Positions 51,943 through 61,543 of a DNA stretch of 64,000 nt are shown one piece after another. Made by a program: the position numbers and the translations under genes. The stretch spans positions 1,178,001 to 1,242,000 of the forward strand of contig OZ242168.1 in NCBI GenBank assembly GCA_965205275.1. The letters run 5' to 3'. The notes below the pieces were generated by a model. That model ran no database searches. It had not been told where the DNA came from and saw only the letters and a program-made list of their open reading frames with translations. The stretch is from WTFY01 sp965205275 (GTDB taxonomy: Bacteria > Pseudomonadota > Gammaproteobacteria > UBA4575). Within the stretch, counting starts at the first letter, position 1. Each line of letters starts with the position of its first letter.

Positions 51943-52584
51943 TCAGTGACGGGTCTCGTCAGCATTTACCAGTTCTCCGGAATCTGCAACAACACGCAAC
52001 GGGGCTTTTTTGTCCTCTTGCGGACTCGGAAGATCCAGTTCTGGATGTGCCAGGTCCAGATCTTTCAACTCCGCAAGACTGGGCAAATCACTGAGTGATC
52101 TCAGATTAAAATAATCAAGAAACTGCCGGGTACTTCCATACAAAGCTGGCCGACCAGGCACTTCTTTATGTCCCACGACACGCACCCATTCGCGCTCAAG
52201 CAAGGTCTTGATGATATTGCTGCTCACGCTTACCCCGCGAACCTCCTCGATTTCACCACGTGTAATCGGCTGACGATACACAATCAGCGATAACGTCTCG
52301 AGCAAGGCGCGTGAATAGCGCGGGGGTTTTTCCTGCCACAGACGTGCTACCCAAGGCTGCACATCAGTACGGGTCTGGTAACGCCAGCCACTGGCCACTT
52401 TTCGAAGTTCGACCCCTCTGCCCTCACATTCCTGCTGCAAGGCGGTAATGGCTTTTTTGACCTGCTCGCAGGTGGGCTTTTCTGTATCCATCTCAAACAG
52501 TTGCGCCAGCCGGTCCACGCTCAATGCCACATCGGCTGCCATCAGGGAAGCCTCAACAATCCGTTTAACTTCTGCGTCGTTCAT
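51943..52584 (-). CDS. scpB: Segregation and condensation protein B
   Basis: 213 residues. Two winged-helix domains, with EASLMAADVALSVDRLAQLF and the conserved YSRALLETLSLIVYRQPITRGEIEEVRGV. Partner of ScpA in the SMC complex. Four-base overlap with scpA (ATGA). Acidic/proline-rich C-terminal tail. Confidence 0.95.
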   Translation of the reverse strand: MNDAEVKRIVEASLMAADVALSVDRLAQLFEMDTEKPTCEQVKKAITALQQECEGRGVELRKVASGWRYQTRTDVQPWVARLWQEKPPRYSRALLETLSLIVYRQPITRGEIEEVRGVSVSSNIIKTLLEREWVRVVGHKEVPGRPALYGSTRQFLDYFNLRSLSDLPSLAELKDLDLAHPELDLPSPQEDKKAPLRVVADSGELVNADETRH

Positions 52585-53417
52585 GAATGTTCAGTCTCCA
52601 CCGCTCCCTTGACAGCAGGCTTGACATAGATGGGTGCAAAGGGTTTGGACTGCACCAGTTCAATGACGTGATTTTTAAGCAGTTCCAACAATGCAAGAAA
52701 AGTAACAATAACACCACCGCGCCCTTCCTCTACAACAAACAATGTTTGAAAGTCCACAAAATCCTCAACCTTCAACACGCCCAGTATGCGGGACATTCGT
52801 TCTCTCACCGACAGCTGTTCATACTGGATGCGGTGGCTGGCAAACATCCGGGCACGTTGCGTGATCTCACTAAAGGCAAACAGCAACTCTTTCAGGCCCA
52901 CACTTGGACGAGGCCTCTCATACTGATATTCAGACTGCATGACTGAAGCCCCAAAGGTATCCCGATACATGCGCGGTAACTCATCAATCTGCTCTGATAC
53001 TTTCTTGAACCTTTCATATTCCTGAAGCCTGCGGATCAGTTCCGAACGCGGGTCTTCTTCGTCTTCCTCGGCGATGGGCTGCGGTAACAACATACGCGAT
53101 TTTATTTCCGCCAACATAGCCGCCATGACCAGATACTCTGCTGCAAGTTCAAGTCGCAATCCCTTCATCAACCCTATGTACTCCATGTACTGCTGTGTAA
53201 TCTGAAGAATAGGCAGTGCCAGAATATCCAGATTCTGACGCTTGATTAAATACAGCAACAAGTCAAGCGGGCCTTCAAAGGCATCAAGAAAAATTTCCAG
53301 AGCGTCAGGCGGGATATACAAGTCTTCTGGCGGAACCGTCATAGGCTCCCCTTTCACCACTGCAAAGGGCAATTCCGCTTGCAGACGCTCCGGTGATGGG
53401 GGGTCAGTTTTTACCAC
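52581..53417 (-). CDS. scpA: Segregation and condensation protein A
   Basis: 278 residues, kleisin. FEGPLDLLLYLIKRQNLDIL near the N-terminus binds the SMC neck; YLVMAAMLAEIKSRMLLP is the family core; the C-terminal winged helix (VTFLALLELLKNHVIELVQ) binds the SMC head. A 50-residue N-terminal lead is longer than usual, so the start could be internal (MTVPPEDLYIPP). Between trpS and scpB. Confidence 0.94.
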   Translation of the reverse strand: MVKTDPPSPERLQAELPFAVVKGEPMTVPPEDLYIPPDALEIFLDAFEGPLDLLLYLIKRQNLDILALPILQITQQYMEYIGLMKGLRLELAAEYLVMAAMLAEIKSRMLLPQPIAEEDEEDPRSELIRRLQEYERFKKVSEQIDELPRMYRDTFGASVMQSEYQYERPRPSVGLKELLFAFSEITQRARMFASHRIQYEQLSVRERMSRILGVLKVEDFVDFQTLFVVEEGRGGVIVTFLALLELLKNHVIELVQSKPFAPIYVKPAVKGAVETEHS

Positions 53418-53425
53418 GACTATAC

Positions 53426-54643
53426 CTACCGGCAGGACAGTCCGATTGCTTTTTTGACATCATCCAGGGTATCACGGGCTACATCACGCGCTACATCACA
53501 ACCTTCCTTGATGATGCTGTGCACTGTAGACTCATCTTTCAGGTACTCCCCTGCACGTTCACGAATCGGCTTGAGTTCACGTTCCACGGCATCAATAACT
53601 GGTTGCTTGCACTGAATACAACCGATCCCGGCACTGCGACAACCCTCCTGCACCCATAATCTGACTTCATCCGGGGAATAAATTTTATGAAGTTGCCACA
53701 CCGGACATTTTTCCGGATCACCGGGGTCGGTACGCTTTACCCGGGCCGGATCCGTTGGCATGGTGCGTATTTTCCCCTCAACGACCGAGGTTTCTTCACG
53801 CAGGGAAATAGTGTTGCGATATGACTTTGACATCTTTTGCCCATCCAGACCAGACATCTTCAAGGTCTTGGTCAACAAGGGTTGTGGCTCTGGTAAAATG
53901 GTTTTCCCTTCACCCTGCAAATAGCCATACAAGCGCTCTTTATCACCGACCGATATATTTTGCTGGGTCTCCAGCAGAGCATGTGCTATTTCCAAAGACT
54001 CCAGATCCCCCTGCTCTTGATAACGCTTGCGATGCTGACGGTAAAGCTTGGCACTCTTTTTGCCAATTTTTGAAATAGCCAGTTTTGCCTTCTCTTCAAA
54101 ACCCGGCTCTTTACCATATAAAAAATTAAACCTTCGGGCCACCTCACGGGTAAGCTCCACATGCGCAACCTGATCTTCACCAACGGGTACATGGCCTGCT
54201 CTATATATCAGAATATCAGCACTCTGTAAAAGCGGGTAACCCAAAAATCCATAGGTTGCTAGATCTTTTTCCTTTAATTTTTCCTGCTGATCCTTATAGG
54301 TAGGCACCCGTTCCAGCCAGCCTAGCGGTGTGATCATCGACAGCAACAGATGCAATTCCGCATGTTCCGGTATATGTGACTGGATAAAAAGGGTTGCCGC
54401 ACTTGGATTGACACCTACCGCAAGCCAGTCAATAACCATATCCGTTACACTTCTGGAAATGACCGAGGTATTGTCATACTCGGTAGTTAATGCATGCCAG
54501 TCCGCTGCAAAGAAAAAACATTCATGCGTGTATTGCAACTTGAGCCAGTTATGCAACACCCCGTGCAAATGGCCAAGATGCAACGGGCCGGTAGGCCGCA
54601 TACCTGAAAGTACACGCTTGTTTTGTGATGGACTGGTACTCAT
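53426..54643 (-). CDS. trpS: Tryptophanyl-tRNA synthetase
   Basis: 405 residues from the ATG at 54643; a TTG three codons upstream overlaps the stop of the protease gene. Class I synthetase: GMRPTGPLHLGHLHGVLHNW holds the HIGH-like motif and LDGQKMSKSYRNTI the KMSKS motif. It is about 70 residues longer than the short E. coli enzyme, of the longer TrpS type, with an insert around 195-260. Confidence 0.96.
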   Translation of the reverse strand: MSTSPSQNKRVLSGMRPTGPLHLGHLHGVLHNWLKLQYTHECFFFAADWHALTTEYDNTSVISRSVTDMVIDWLAVGVNPSAATLFIQSHIPEHAELHLLLSMITPLGWLERVPTYKDQQEKLKEKDLATYGFLGYPLLQSADILIYRAGHVPVGEDQVAHVELTREVARRFNFLYGKEPGFEEKAKLAISKIGKKSAKLYRQHRKRYQEQGDLESLEIAHALLETQQNISVGDKERLYGYLQGEGKTILPEPQPLLTKTLKMSGLDGQKMSKSYRNTISLREETSVVEGKIRTMPTDPARVKRTDPGDPEKCPVWQLHKIYSPDEVRLWVQEGCRSAGIGCIQCKQPVIDAVERELKPIRERAGEYLKDESTVHSIIKEGCDVARDVARDTLDDVKKAIGLSCR

Positions 54644-54648
54644 TGGCT

Positions 54649-55302
54649 TCAAACGGGAATTCCAAACAACCTGCCAATCATGGATGATAAAAACCTGAGG
54701 GGTGGATGCAATATAAACGTCAACCCCCCCATCGCCAACAACCCGAACATGACAAGCATTCCGACAGATTCAACTTTTACAAGGGCACTGGTAAAACATG
54801 CCGGGGCCAATCCCACCAGAATTCTGCCGCCGTCCAGAGGAGGAATGGGAATCAGATTCAGCAGGAGGAGTACCAGATTTATAATAATGCCAGCTTGACC
54901 TGCAAGAATCAGGGGGGTAGCCACCCATTCAGACTGGCCCGGAATTAAAAGCCCTACCTTCATGACCATGGCCCATGCCAGGGCCATGATCAGGTTGGCA
55001 GCCGGACCGGCTGCAGCTACCCAGATCATATCCCGTTTTGGATTGCGCAACTGATTGAAATTAACAGGTACAGGTTTGGCCCACCCGAAAGCAAAACCCA
55101 CAAAAACAATCAGTACTGCCGGCACCAGAATCGTCCCCAGAGGATCGATGTGCCTAACCGGATTCAGGCTTAGTCTGCCCAGCATAGCTGCCGTGGGGTC
55201 GCCACACTGTTTGGCTACCCAGCCATGAGCCACCTCATGCAGAGTGATGGCAAACAGGATCGGTATAGCCCAGATGGCAATGGTTTGCATGACGTTCATC
55301 AA
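54649..55302 (-). CDS. Site-2 protease-type membrane metalloprotease (M50)
   Basis: 217 residues with several membrane helices. Zinc motif LHEVAHGW (H22, E23, H26) and the downstream PIPPLDGGRIL with the third ligand Asp. Small rhomboid-sized M50B member of the kind encoded with trpS-scpAB in many proteobacteria. Natural substrate unknown. Confidence 0.9.
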   Translation of the reverse strand: MMNVMQTIAIWAIPILFAITLHEVAHGWVAKQCGDPTAAMLGRLSLNPVRHIDPLGTILVPAVLIVFVGFAFGWAKPVPVNFNQLRNPKRDMIWVAAAGPAANLIMALAWAMVMKVGLLIPGQSEWVATPLILAGQAGIIINLVLLLLNLIPIPPLDGGRILVGLAPACFTSALVKVESVGMLVMFGLLAMGGLTFILHPPLRFLSSMIGRLFGIPV

Positions 55303-55339
55303 CAGTGCCTATTATACGCAGCATTGCAGCCAGGTTGCA

Positions 55340-55969
55340 TTAGCCTGCGCTCACAAGCCAGTCGGTATCGCCCTTGCCCTGCCGTAAAACCGTGGGGCTT
55401 TCTCTGGTCAGATCGATGACCGTCGTGGCCTGAACACCGCAATACCCACCATCGATCACTAGGTCGACATCATGCTCCAGAAGTTCACGCATTGCCTGCG
55501 GATCAGACAATGGCTCTGGGTCATCGGGCAAAATCAATGTGCTGCTCATTAAAGGCCCACCTAGTCCTTCACACAACTGCAAGGCAACAGGATGCCCGGG
55601 GACTCTTAAGCCGATGGTCCGGCGCCTTGGTGTCAACAGGCGACGCGGCACTTCATGGGTCGCCTTCAGCAAAAAAGTATAGGGTCCGGGAGTGCAACGC
55701 TTCATAAGTCGGTAGGCACTGTTATCCACCACTGCATAATTCGACAACTCAGACAAATCCCGACATACCAAGGTAAAGTGGTGTTTTTCATCGACTTGGC
55801 GAATCCTGCGTATCCTTTGCATGGCATGCTTGTCTCCAATATGGCAACCCAGGGCATAACAGGAATCCGTCGGATATACGATCAGGCCACCTTGATCAAT
55901 GATTTGTGCAGCTTGCTGGATCAGGCGTCTTTGTGCCGTTTCCGGATGAATCACAAAATACTGGGACAT
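55340..55969 (-). CDS. YciO/Sua5-family protein (YrdC fold)
   Basis: 209 residues with one YrdC domain: IVYPTDSCYALGCHIG, KHHFTLVCRDLSELSNYA and PGPYTFLLKATHEVPRRLL, ending MSSTLILPDDPEPLSDP and VIDGGYCG. It lacks the C-terminal Sua5 domain, so it is YciO-like; threonylcarbamoyladenosine synthesis is done by TsaC/Sua5 relatives, while YciO's own role is unclear. Same strand and close to the M50 gene. Confidence 0.88.
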   Translation of the reverse strand: MSQYFVIHPETAQRRLIQQAAQIIDQGGLIVYPTDSCYALGCHIGDKHAMQRIRRIRQVDEKHHFTLVCRDLSELSNYAVVDNSAYRLMKRCTPGPYTFLLKATHEVPRRLLTPRRRTIGLRVPGHPVALQLCEGLGGPLMSSTLILPDDPEPLSDPQAMRELLEHDVDLVIDGGYCGVQATTVIDLTRESPTVLRQGKGDTDWLVSAG

Positions 55970-56179
55970 AGGACAACATGAATAATTGGTCTGGAATCCA
56001 TTATACGCTGATCAGAAAACCTTCTTTTCAGACCTGCCCGTCTCATCATGAATACGCAAGCAGATAAATCTGCCTGGGTGCGTTGCAAATTATCTGCTAT
56101 GCTTGGCCTCATCATTGTGCTTGTATCGTCACACCCCTTTGAGACACATGCCGGTCAATAACCTGTAGTCTAAATTACC

Positions 56180-56479
56180 ATGCTGTACGCCATCATCAGT
56201 CAGGATGTCGAAAACAGTCTGTCTAAACGCAAGTCTGCCCGGGATTCGCATATCACACGCCTGGATCAACTGAAAAACCAGGGTCGTCTTGTGCTGGCCG
56301 GCCCCCACCCTGCAGTAGACAGCCCTGACCCGGGTGACGCAGGCTTCACCGGGAGCCTGATCATTGCCGAATTTGAATCCCTGCAGGCTGCTCAGAAATG
56401 GGCCGATACAGACCCTTACATTGCTGCCGGCGTATACGAGAAAGTTATCGTCAAACCTTTTAAGCGCGTCTTGCCCTGA
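56180..56479 (+). CDS. YciI-like protein
   Basis: 99 residues, YCII domain: LYAIISQDVENSLSKRKSAR, the His/Asp pair in HITRLDQLKNQGRLVLAGP, and ADTDPYIAAGVYEKVIVKPFK. Small dimeric ferredoxin-like fold, possibly hydrolytic; function open. The 210 bases upstream hold only a possible 37-codon signal-like frame (56049-56162). Confidence 0.88.
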   Translation: MLYAIISQDVENSLSKRKSARDSHITRLDQLKNQGRLVLAGPHPAVDSPDPGDAGFTGSLIIAEFESLQAAQKWADTDPYIAAGVYEKVIVKPFKRVLP

Positions 56480-56520
56480 CCGCTAGCTGAATGCCCCAAG
56501 GGCTAAAGACCAGAAGTTCC

Positions 56521-57156
56521 TTACGACGGCTGTCGGATTAATTCCATAAATTCCGAACGTGACCGGGAGTCCTCCCTGAAAGCACCCAGCATGGAACTAG
56601 TAACCGTCTTGCTGTTTTGCTTCTGCACACCGCGCATGACCATGCAAAAATGACTCGCCTCAAGCACCACTGCAACACCATGTGCACCCAGCACATCCAG
56701 TAAGCCACTAGCTATTTGTGTAGTAAGCCTTTCCTGTACCTGCAGACGTCTCGCGAATACATCCACCACACGGGCAATTTTGCTCAGACCAATAACCCGG
56801 TCTTTCGGCAAATAACCAATGTGGGCACGGCCATAGAATGGCAGAATATGATGTTCACACAGGGAATAAAATTCCACATCCTTCACAATCACCATCTCCT
56901 CGCAGCGTTCTTCAAACAGTGCACCGCTCACGACATCCTTGACACTGAGTTCATAACCACTGGTCAGGAAATGCAGGGCATTGGAAACCCGTTTTGGTGT
57001 ATCGACTAATCCTTCGCGCCCGGGATTTTCTCCGATCAGTTGCAACATCTTGCGTACCTGGGCCTCGAGCTTGAGATCACGCGCATCGGCATCAACAGTC
57101 CGATTCTCTTCCAGGTAGCGCCCTCCAGCAAGCATTTCAAACGCTTTTCTGTTCAT
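56521..57156 (-). CDS. folE: GTP cyclohydrolase I
   Basis: 211 residues from the ATG at 57156 (GGAG seven bases upstream). First step of tetrahydrofolate synthesis. Zinc ligands in SLCEHHILPFYGRAHIGYLP and the C-terminal ASHFCMVMRGVQK; RVVDVFARRLQVQERLT for substrate. The zinc Cys/His set is complete. Confidence 0.95.
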   Translation of the reverse strand: MNRKAFEMLAGGRYLEENRTVDADARDLKLEAQVRKMLQLIGENPGREGLVDTPKRVSNALHFLTSGYELSVKDVVSGALFEERCEEMVIVKDVEFYSLCEHHILPFYGRAHIGYLPKDRVIGLSKIARVVDVFARRLQVQERLTTQIASGLLDVLGAHGVAVVLEASHFCMVMRGVQKQNSKTVTSSMLGAFREDSRSRSEFMELIRQPS

Positions 57157-57280
57157 GCATAAACTCCAGACATTTGTGTATCCATGGTACAACCTTTCTG
57201 ACTGTGATTATAACAGCTTATTGTCTGGCAGTTAAAATCCTGCCCTTGCAGCTTTTCTACCCCGTGCACGGGCTTGTCGC

Positions 57281-57324
57281 TCCCGGCCAATCCGTTTATC
57301 CGTCCCGGCCAATCCGTTTATCCG
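57281..57324 (+). repeat. Tandem duplication of a 22-base unit
   Basis: The unit beginning TCCCGGCCAATCCG occurs twice in a row without spacer in the folE upstream region. Perfect copies. Likely slippage; no function suggested. Confidence 0.8.
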
Positions 57325-57439
57325 TAGTTAACAGACAACAATTTATGCATCCTCGTGCCAATAATGCTACAGTTCAATACAAGCTACAGGGTGACAAGCC
57401 CCGTCCAGACATGACAAGCTCAAAAGCGAGGTCACAACA

Positions 57440-57610
57440 ATGAACGACACTGTTCCAACAGATTCCGTGCTTCGACGCCACTACGAAGCTGCCCGCAAAG
57501 CCGCGCAAGGGGAAAGCCCCGCGACCAGGGAACAGGAACCTGCACAGAAGAATCCCGTACAAGATAGCGGCGGTTTTGTTGGCTGGCTAAAAAAGGTCTT
57601 TTGCGGCTAG
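57440..57610 (+). CDS. Small conserved-looking protein, 56 residues
   Basis: Begins MNDTVPTDSVLRRHYEAARK and ends FVGWLKKVFCG, with a polar proline/glutamate linker between. The pattern DSxLRRHxE... then GWLKxxF at the end resembles a small gammaproteobacterial family of unknown role. Convergent with the unknown gene that ends four bases later. Confidence 0.6.
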   Translation: MNDTVPTDSVLRRHYEAARKAAQGESPATREQEPAQKNPVQDSGGFVGWLKKVFCG

Positions 57611-57613
57611 GTA

Positions 57614-58420
57614 CTAGCCCTGGCCTTGAACGTATCGCAACAGAGCATACGTAAAACGGCCATCTCCGGTAATATACGTACTTGACGTGGAATCTTTGTA
57701 AACTGGCTGGATGCGCACGCCATCCGCAAGAGGCGTTATCGCATAAATATCTGCAAGGCCTAGTTTTGTAGTTCCCTGTTCAGATACGTAATAAATATTC
57801 TGGTCTGTAATAGTCAGGCTCCCTTGTGCCTGGACCTCAACTATCCGTTCCCTGTACCGTGATTTCCTGAACAGATTATTCAGGATTGATTGCAGCAGGG
57901 ACCACTTGCTGTGTTCAACATGCCTTTTTTGCCCGACTTCACGAACTCCCTCAAACATCCAGATCAATGATTCTGTACTTTCCATATTCATTTTATCCTG
58001 TGCAACCGGGAAAGATTTTGAAGGTACCCGGCCTTGCTGAATGCATGCAAGATGTTCAATATTGGAGAGCCTTAGAAACAGGTAGGGCGTCACATCCCTG
58101 TCTTCAAGACCTAGTGATTTGGCAATATCAAGCAGGGTATTCGCGTATTCAGGATTGAGCGATTTGCTCTTGACAAGACGGGTAGCTTGCTCTTGCCAGA
58201 CACGTCTGGTTAGCGTCTCAAATAGATTCAGAGAAAATGCCGAAGACGGGCGACAGGCATAAATAGCCTCTTTGATCCTGCTCTGCCCTATGGCTGATTT
58301 TACAGCGTCTGAAAAAGTCTGCTGAAGACACTGTATCGCATCTTCATAGACCGGATAACATGCCTTGTGCAAGGAATAGAAAGGCCCTGCAGACTTATTG
58401 CAGACAACACATTTACCCAC
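57614..58420 (-). CDS. Unknown protein with zinc-ribbon-like start
   Basis: 268 residues. The N-terminus carries C4, C7, H18 and C21 (KCVVCNKSAGPFYSLHKACY), a likely zinc site. Residues 30-200 are helical. The C-terminal 70 residues (GSLTITDQNIYYVSEQGTTKL, IYAITPLADGVRI) look like a PH/GRAM-type beta barrel. Soluble, no signal peptide. It lies 20 bases after mlaA on the same strand. I do not recognise the family. Confidence 0.72.
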   Translation of the reverse strand: MGKCVVCNKSAGPFYSLHKACYPVYEDAIQCLQQTFSDAVKSAIGQSRIKEAIYACRPSSAFSLNLFETLTRRVWQEQATRLVKSKSLNPEYANTLLDIAKSLGLEDRDVTPYLFLRLSNIEHLACIQQGRVPSKSFPVAQDKMNMESTESLIWMFEGVREVGQKRHVEHSKWSLLQSILNNLFRKSRYRERIVEVQAQGSLTITDQNIYYVSEQGTTKLGLADIYAITPLADGVRIQPVYKDSTSSTYITGDGRFTYALLRYVQGQG

Positions 58421-58440
58421 AGGGTCACTGCATGAAAATG

Positions 58441-59193
58441 CTACTTGTCTTCCAGGCCTTCATACAACTCATCGTCAAGTGGGCCCCTGCCGTCCTGGAC
58501 CAGAAATTCACGGTGATCCAGATAGGCATCGCGAATAAACACGTAACGGTCACGACTGAGTTCTTCCGTCTTTTCCTCGAGTTTCATTAATTTCCCACGG
58601 TCACTGACGACATTCAGGGCAAATAATCCTATTTGCTCTGAATCCGTGGTATCCGGCAGGCTGGCTGACCACACCACCATATCAACCACCTTGCCTGGGC
58701 CATCACGTAAATTGCTCGGCCCAAAAAACGGTAGAACTACATACGGCCCGCTACCTACACCCCAATGTCCCAGTGTCTGCCCAAAATCCTCATCATGTTT
58801 TTTCAGGCCCATCTGGCTGGCGACATCAAACAGCCCCAGTATACCCACTGTTGAGTTTACAAGAACACGGCCTATATCAGAACTCGCATCTGCAAACTTG
58901 AACTGCAACAGGTTATTCAGGGCAGTTCCTATATCCCCTATATTTGAAAAGAAATTGTTGACCCCTGCTTCAACAAATTCCGGTGCAACAGCCTGATAGC
59001 CGGTTGTCACGGGAATCACGAATGCATGGTCCAGGGCATCATTGAAGCTGTACACCTTGCGATTAAACCCTTCCCAAGGGTCATCAGGATGACTGGACGA
59101 GTCCTGGGCACTAGCACAAACACTCAACATTAAGCCGATTAAAAGCAATAAAAAAACGCGCCAAGACATGACCTGTTCCCTTGTTTTGACCAA
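58441..59193 (-). CDS. mlaA: Phospholipid-binding lipoprotein MlaA (VacJ)
   Basis: 250 residues. The true start is probably the Met at residue 9 (59169), giving a lipoprotein signal with LMLSVCAS. The core DPWEGFNRKVYSFNDALDHAF and the VNSTVGILGLFDVASQMGL and GHWGVGSGPYVVLPFFGPS blocks are diagnostic. MlaA sits in the outer membrane and removes mislocalised phospholipids from the outer leaflet. The other mla genes are not in the window. Confidence 0.95.
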   Translation of the reverse strand: MVKTREQVMSWRVFLLLLIGLMLSVCASAQDSSSHPDDPWEGFNRKVYSFNDALDHAFVIPVTTGYQAVAPEFVEAGVNNFFSNIGDIGTALNNLLQFKFADASSDIGRVLVNSTVGILGLFDVASQMGLKKHDEDFGQTLGHWGVGSGPYVVLPFFGPSNLRDGPGKVVDMVVWSASLPDTTDSEQIGLFALNVVSDRGKLMKLEEKTEELSRDRYVFIRDAYLDHREFLVQDGRGPLDDELYEGLEDK

Positions 59194-59208
59194 TAAGTAA
59201 GTACTGTT

Positions 59209-60429
59209 TTAAGACTGTGCCAATGACGATTTTGCCACAATTCGCATGCGCAAGGCATTTAATTTTATAAAACCTTCTGCATCCTGCTGATTATATGCAC
59301 CTTTATCATCCTCAAAAGTGGCAATTTCGGGGTCGAACAGACTGTTTGCCTCTGATTTTCGGCCCACAATACGTATATTGCCCTTGAACAGCTTCACCCG
59401 TACCGTGCCGGTCACCTCTGCCTGGGTGGCATCAATCAGTTTTTGCAACGCCCGTCGTTCAGGACTCCACCAGTACCCGTTATAGACAAGTGCGGCATAA
59501 CGAGGCATCAACTCATCTTTCAGATGCGTGACTTCCCGATCCAGGGTAATGGATTCCATGGCACGATGGGCCTTGTGCAAGACGGTCCCTCCCGGGGTTT
59601 CATAACACCCGCGAGATTTCATGCCGACGTAACGATTTTCCACAATGTCCTGCCTGCCGACTCCATGCACACCGGCAACAGTATTGAGTTCTTTCAGCAA
59701 GCATGCAGGCGTATGTGTCTCACCGTCCAGACTGACCGGATCACCCTGTTCAAACCCGATTTCCATGTACTGCGGTTGATCCGGGGCCTGCTCAGGTGAA
59801 GAGGTCAGCTGCCACATTTCCTCCTCGGGTTCCAGCCAGGGGTCCTCCAATGCACCCCCTTCATACGAAATATGCAGTAAATTGGCGTCCATGGAATACG
59901 GTGATTGCTGACCACGCTTTTGCTCAATGGCAATATTGTGCTTGCTGGCATAATTCAGTAGCTTTTTACGCGAATTGAGATCCCATTCCCGCCACGGCGC
60001 AATGATTTTTATATCCGGGTTCAGCGCATAGGCGCCAAGCTCAAACCGTACCTGATCGTTGCCCTTCCCTGTGGCACCATGGGCAATCGCATCGGCACCG
60101 ACCTTGCTGGCGACTTCCACCAGGTGTTTTGCTATCAACGGGCGGGCAATAGATGTGCCCAGCAGATATTCTCCTTCATAAACAGCATTGGCACGCAGCA
60201 TAGGGTATACAAAATCGCCTACAAATTCCTCAGCCAGGTCTTCGATATATATCTCCTTCACACCCAGGGCCTCGGCCTTGGCACGCGCAGGCTCAACCTC
60301 CTCACCCTGACCAATATCCGCAGTAAACGTCACAACTTCACATTGATAGGTTTCTGCCAACCACCTGAGAATTACTGAAGTATCCAAACCGCCCGAATAG
60401 GCGAGTACAACTTTTCGAACTGATGACAT
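59209..60429 (-). CDS. argG: Argininosuccinate synthase
   Basis: 406 residues. ATP-pyrophosphatase loop VVLAYSGGLDTSVILRWL; AHGATGKGNDQVRFELG; citrulline/aspartate blocks SPYSMDANLLHISYEGGALE and SRGCYETPGGTVLH. Joins citrulline and aspartate. Stands alone between mlaA and the divergent rnt. Confidence 0.97.
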   Translation of the reverse strand: MSSVRKVVLAYSGGLDTSVILRWLAETYQCEVVTFTADIGQGEEVEPARAKAEALGVKEIYIEDLAEEFVGDFVYPMLRANAVYEGEYLLGTSIARPLIAKHLVEVASKVGADAIAHGATGKGNDQVRFELGAYALNPDIKIIAPWREWDLNSRKKLLNYASKHNIAIEQKRGQQSPYSMDANLLHISYEGGALEDPWLEPEEEMWQLTSSPEQAPDQPQYMEIGFEQGDPVSLDGETHTPACLLKELNTVAGVHGVGRQDIVENRYVGMKSRGCYETPGGTVLHKAHRAMESITLDREVTHLKDELMPRYAALVYNGYWWSPERRALQKLIDATQAEVTGTVRVKLFKGNIRIVGRKSEANSLFDPEIATFEDDKGAYNQQDAEGFIKLNALRMRIVAKSSLAQS

Positions 60430-60516
60430 ACTATGCGCTTAAATGCTTGATGAATGACCGGGTAACTTCGCGCCCGATTATAGCCCAAAGCTGGACCTTA
60501 ATTTGACAAATAGTTT

Positions 60517-61140
60517 ATGAGCCCCGCAGAACAACAGGATTTCCTTCCACTCGGCAATCGATTTCGTGGTTTTTGCCCGGTAGTCGTTGACGTGGAAACC
60601 GGCGGTTTCAACGCCAGCACCGATGCACTGCTTGAGGTGGCAGCCGTATTGATTGGCATGAACAAGGAAAGACAGTTTTTCTGTCAACAGACCGTTGCTA
60701 CGCATGTCCGTCCCTTTGACGGGGCTAACCTTGATCCCGCCTCACTGGAAGTGAATAAAATTGACCCTTTCCATCCCCTGAGAATTGCGTTGCCCGAAAA
60801 AGAGGCCTTACAGAAAATATTTGCGCCTGTCCACAAGCAAGTCAGACAAAACCAGTGTACCCGGGCGATTCTGGTTGGACACAATGCCTTTTTTGACTTG
60901 GGTTTCATCAAGGCTGCGGTTAAACGCACCGGCCTCAAAAACAACCCCTTCCATCCCTTCAGCAACCTCGACACGGTCACACTCGGCGCGCTGGCCTATG
61001 GCCAGACTGTCTTATCAAGAATCGCAGTGGCAGCCAATCTCGAATGGGAAGCCAGCAGTGCCCATTCTGCAATCTATGATGCCGAAAAGACTGCCGCCAT
61101 ATTTTGTGACGTGATGAATAAATGGGACATGCAGGCCTGA
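60517..61140 (+). CDS. rnt: Ribonuclease T
   Basis: 207 residues. DEDD exonuclease that trims tRNA and other stable RNAs. Exo I holds D25 and E27 (VVDVETGGFNASTDALLE), Exo II is LVGHNAFFDLGFI, and Exo III is SAHSAIYDAEKTA. Intact and at family length. Convergent with grxD. Confidence 0.95.
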   Translation: MSPAEQQDFLPLGNRFRGFCPVVVDVETGGFNASTDALLEVAAVLIGMNKERQFFCQQTVATHVRPFDGANLDPASLEVNKIDPFHPLRIALPEKEALQKIFAPVHKQVRQNQCTRAILVGHNAFFDLGFIKAAVKRTGLKNNPFHPFSNLDTVTLGALAYGQTVLSRIAVAANLEWEASSAHSAIYDAEKTAAIFCDVMNKWDMQA

Positions 61141-61168
61141 AATCAAGAACACCTTTAGCAAAGGTCTG

Positions 61169-61495
61169 CTAGCTGCTGCCCAGAGCCGCCGTCACCATCT
61201 TTTGCAACTCACCTTTTTCGTGCAGGTCCAGGGTAATATCGCACCCCCCGACCAGTTCACCCTTTATGTAAAGCTGAGGGAACGTGGGCCAGTCGGCATA
61301 GTTAGGCAGATTTTCAAATACCTCCGGATCCATCAGGACATTGACGTAGGCAAACTCATGGCCACAAGACTTGAGCGCCTCCGCCGTGCGGCTTGAAAAA
61401 CCACATTGAGGCATTTGCGGCGTGCCTTTCATATACAGTATTACCGGATTGGACTCCACCTGTTCTTTGATTCGTTCCAATACGTCCATTGCCAT
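61169..61495 (-). CDS. grxD: Monothiol glutaredoxin Grx4 type
   Basis: 108 residues. CGFS active site in PQCGFSSRTAEAL, GSH-binding WPTFPQLYIKGELVGGCDI. Binds a bridging [2Fe-2S] cluster for delivery to targets. Single domain. Next to the amidotransferase gene on the same strand. Confidence 0.96.
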   Translation of the reverse strand: MAMDVLERIKEQVESNPVILYMKGTPQMPQCGFSSRTAEALKSCGHEFAYVNVLMDPEVFENLPNYADWPTFPQLYIKGELVGGCDITLDLHEKGELQKMVTAALGSS

Positions 61496-61543
61496 GCTCT
61501 CCTGAAGTGTCTAAAAATGGATTTCTATTGTACTGTGAGGCGA

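Noticed and set aside
56049..56162. 37-codon frame with a signal-like helix before yciI
   Set aside because: It ends right after the signal-like part and lacks a strong ribosome site; too little to call a gene.
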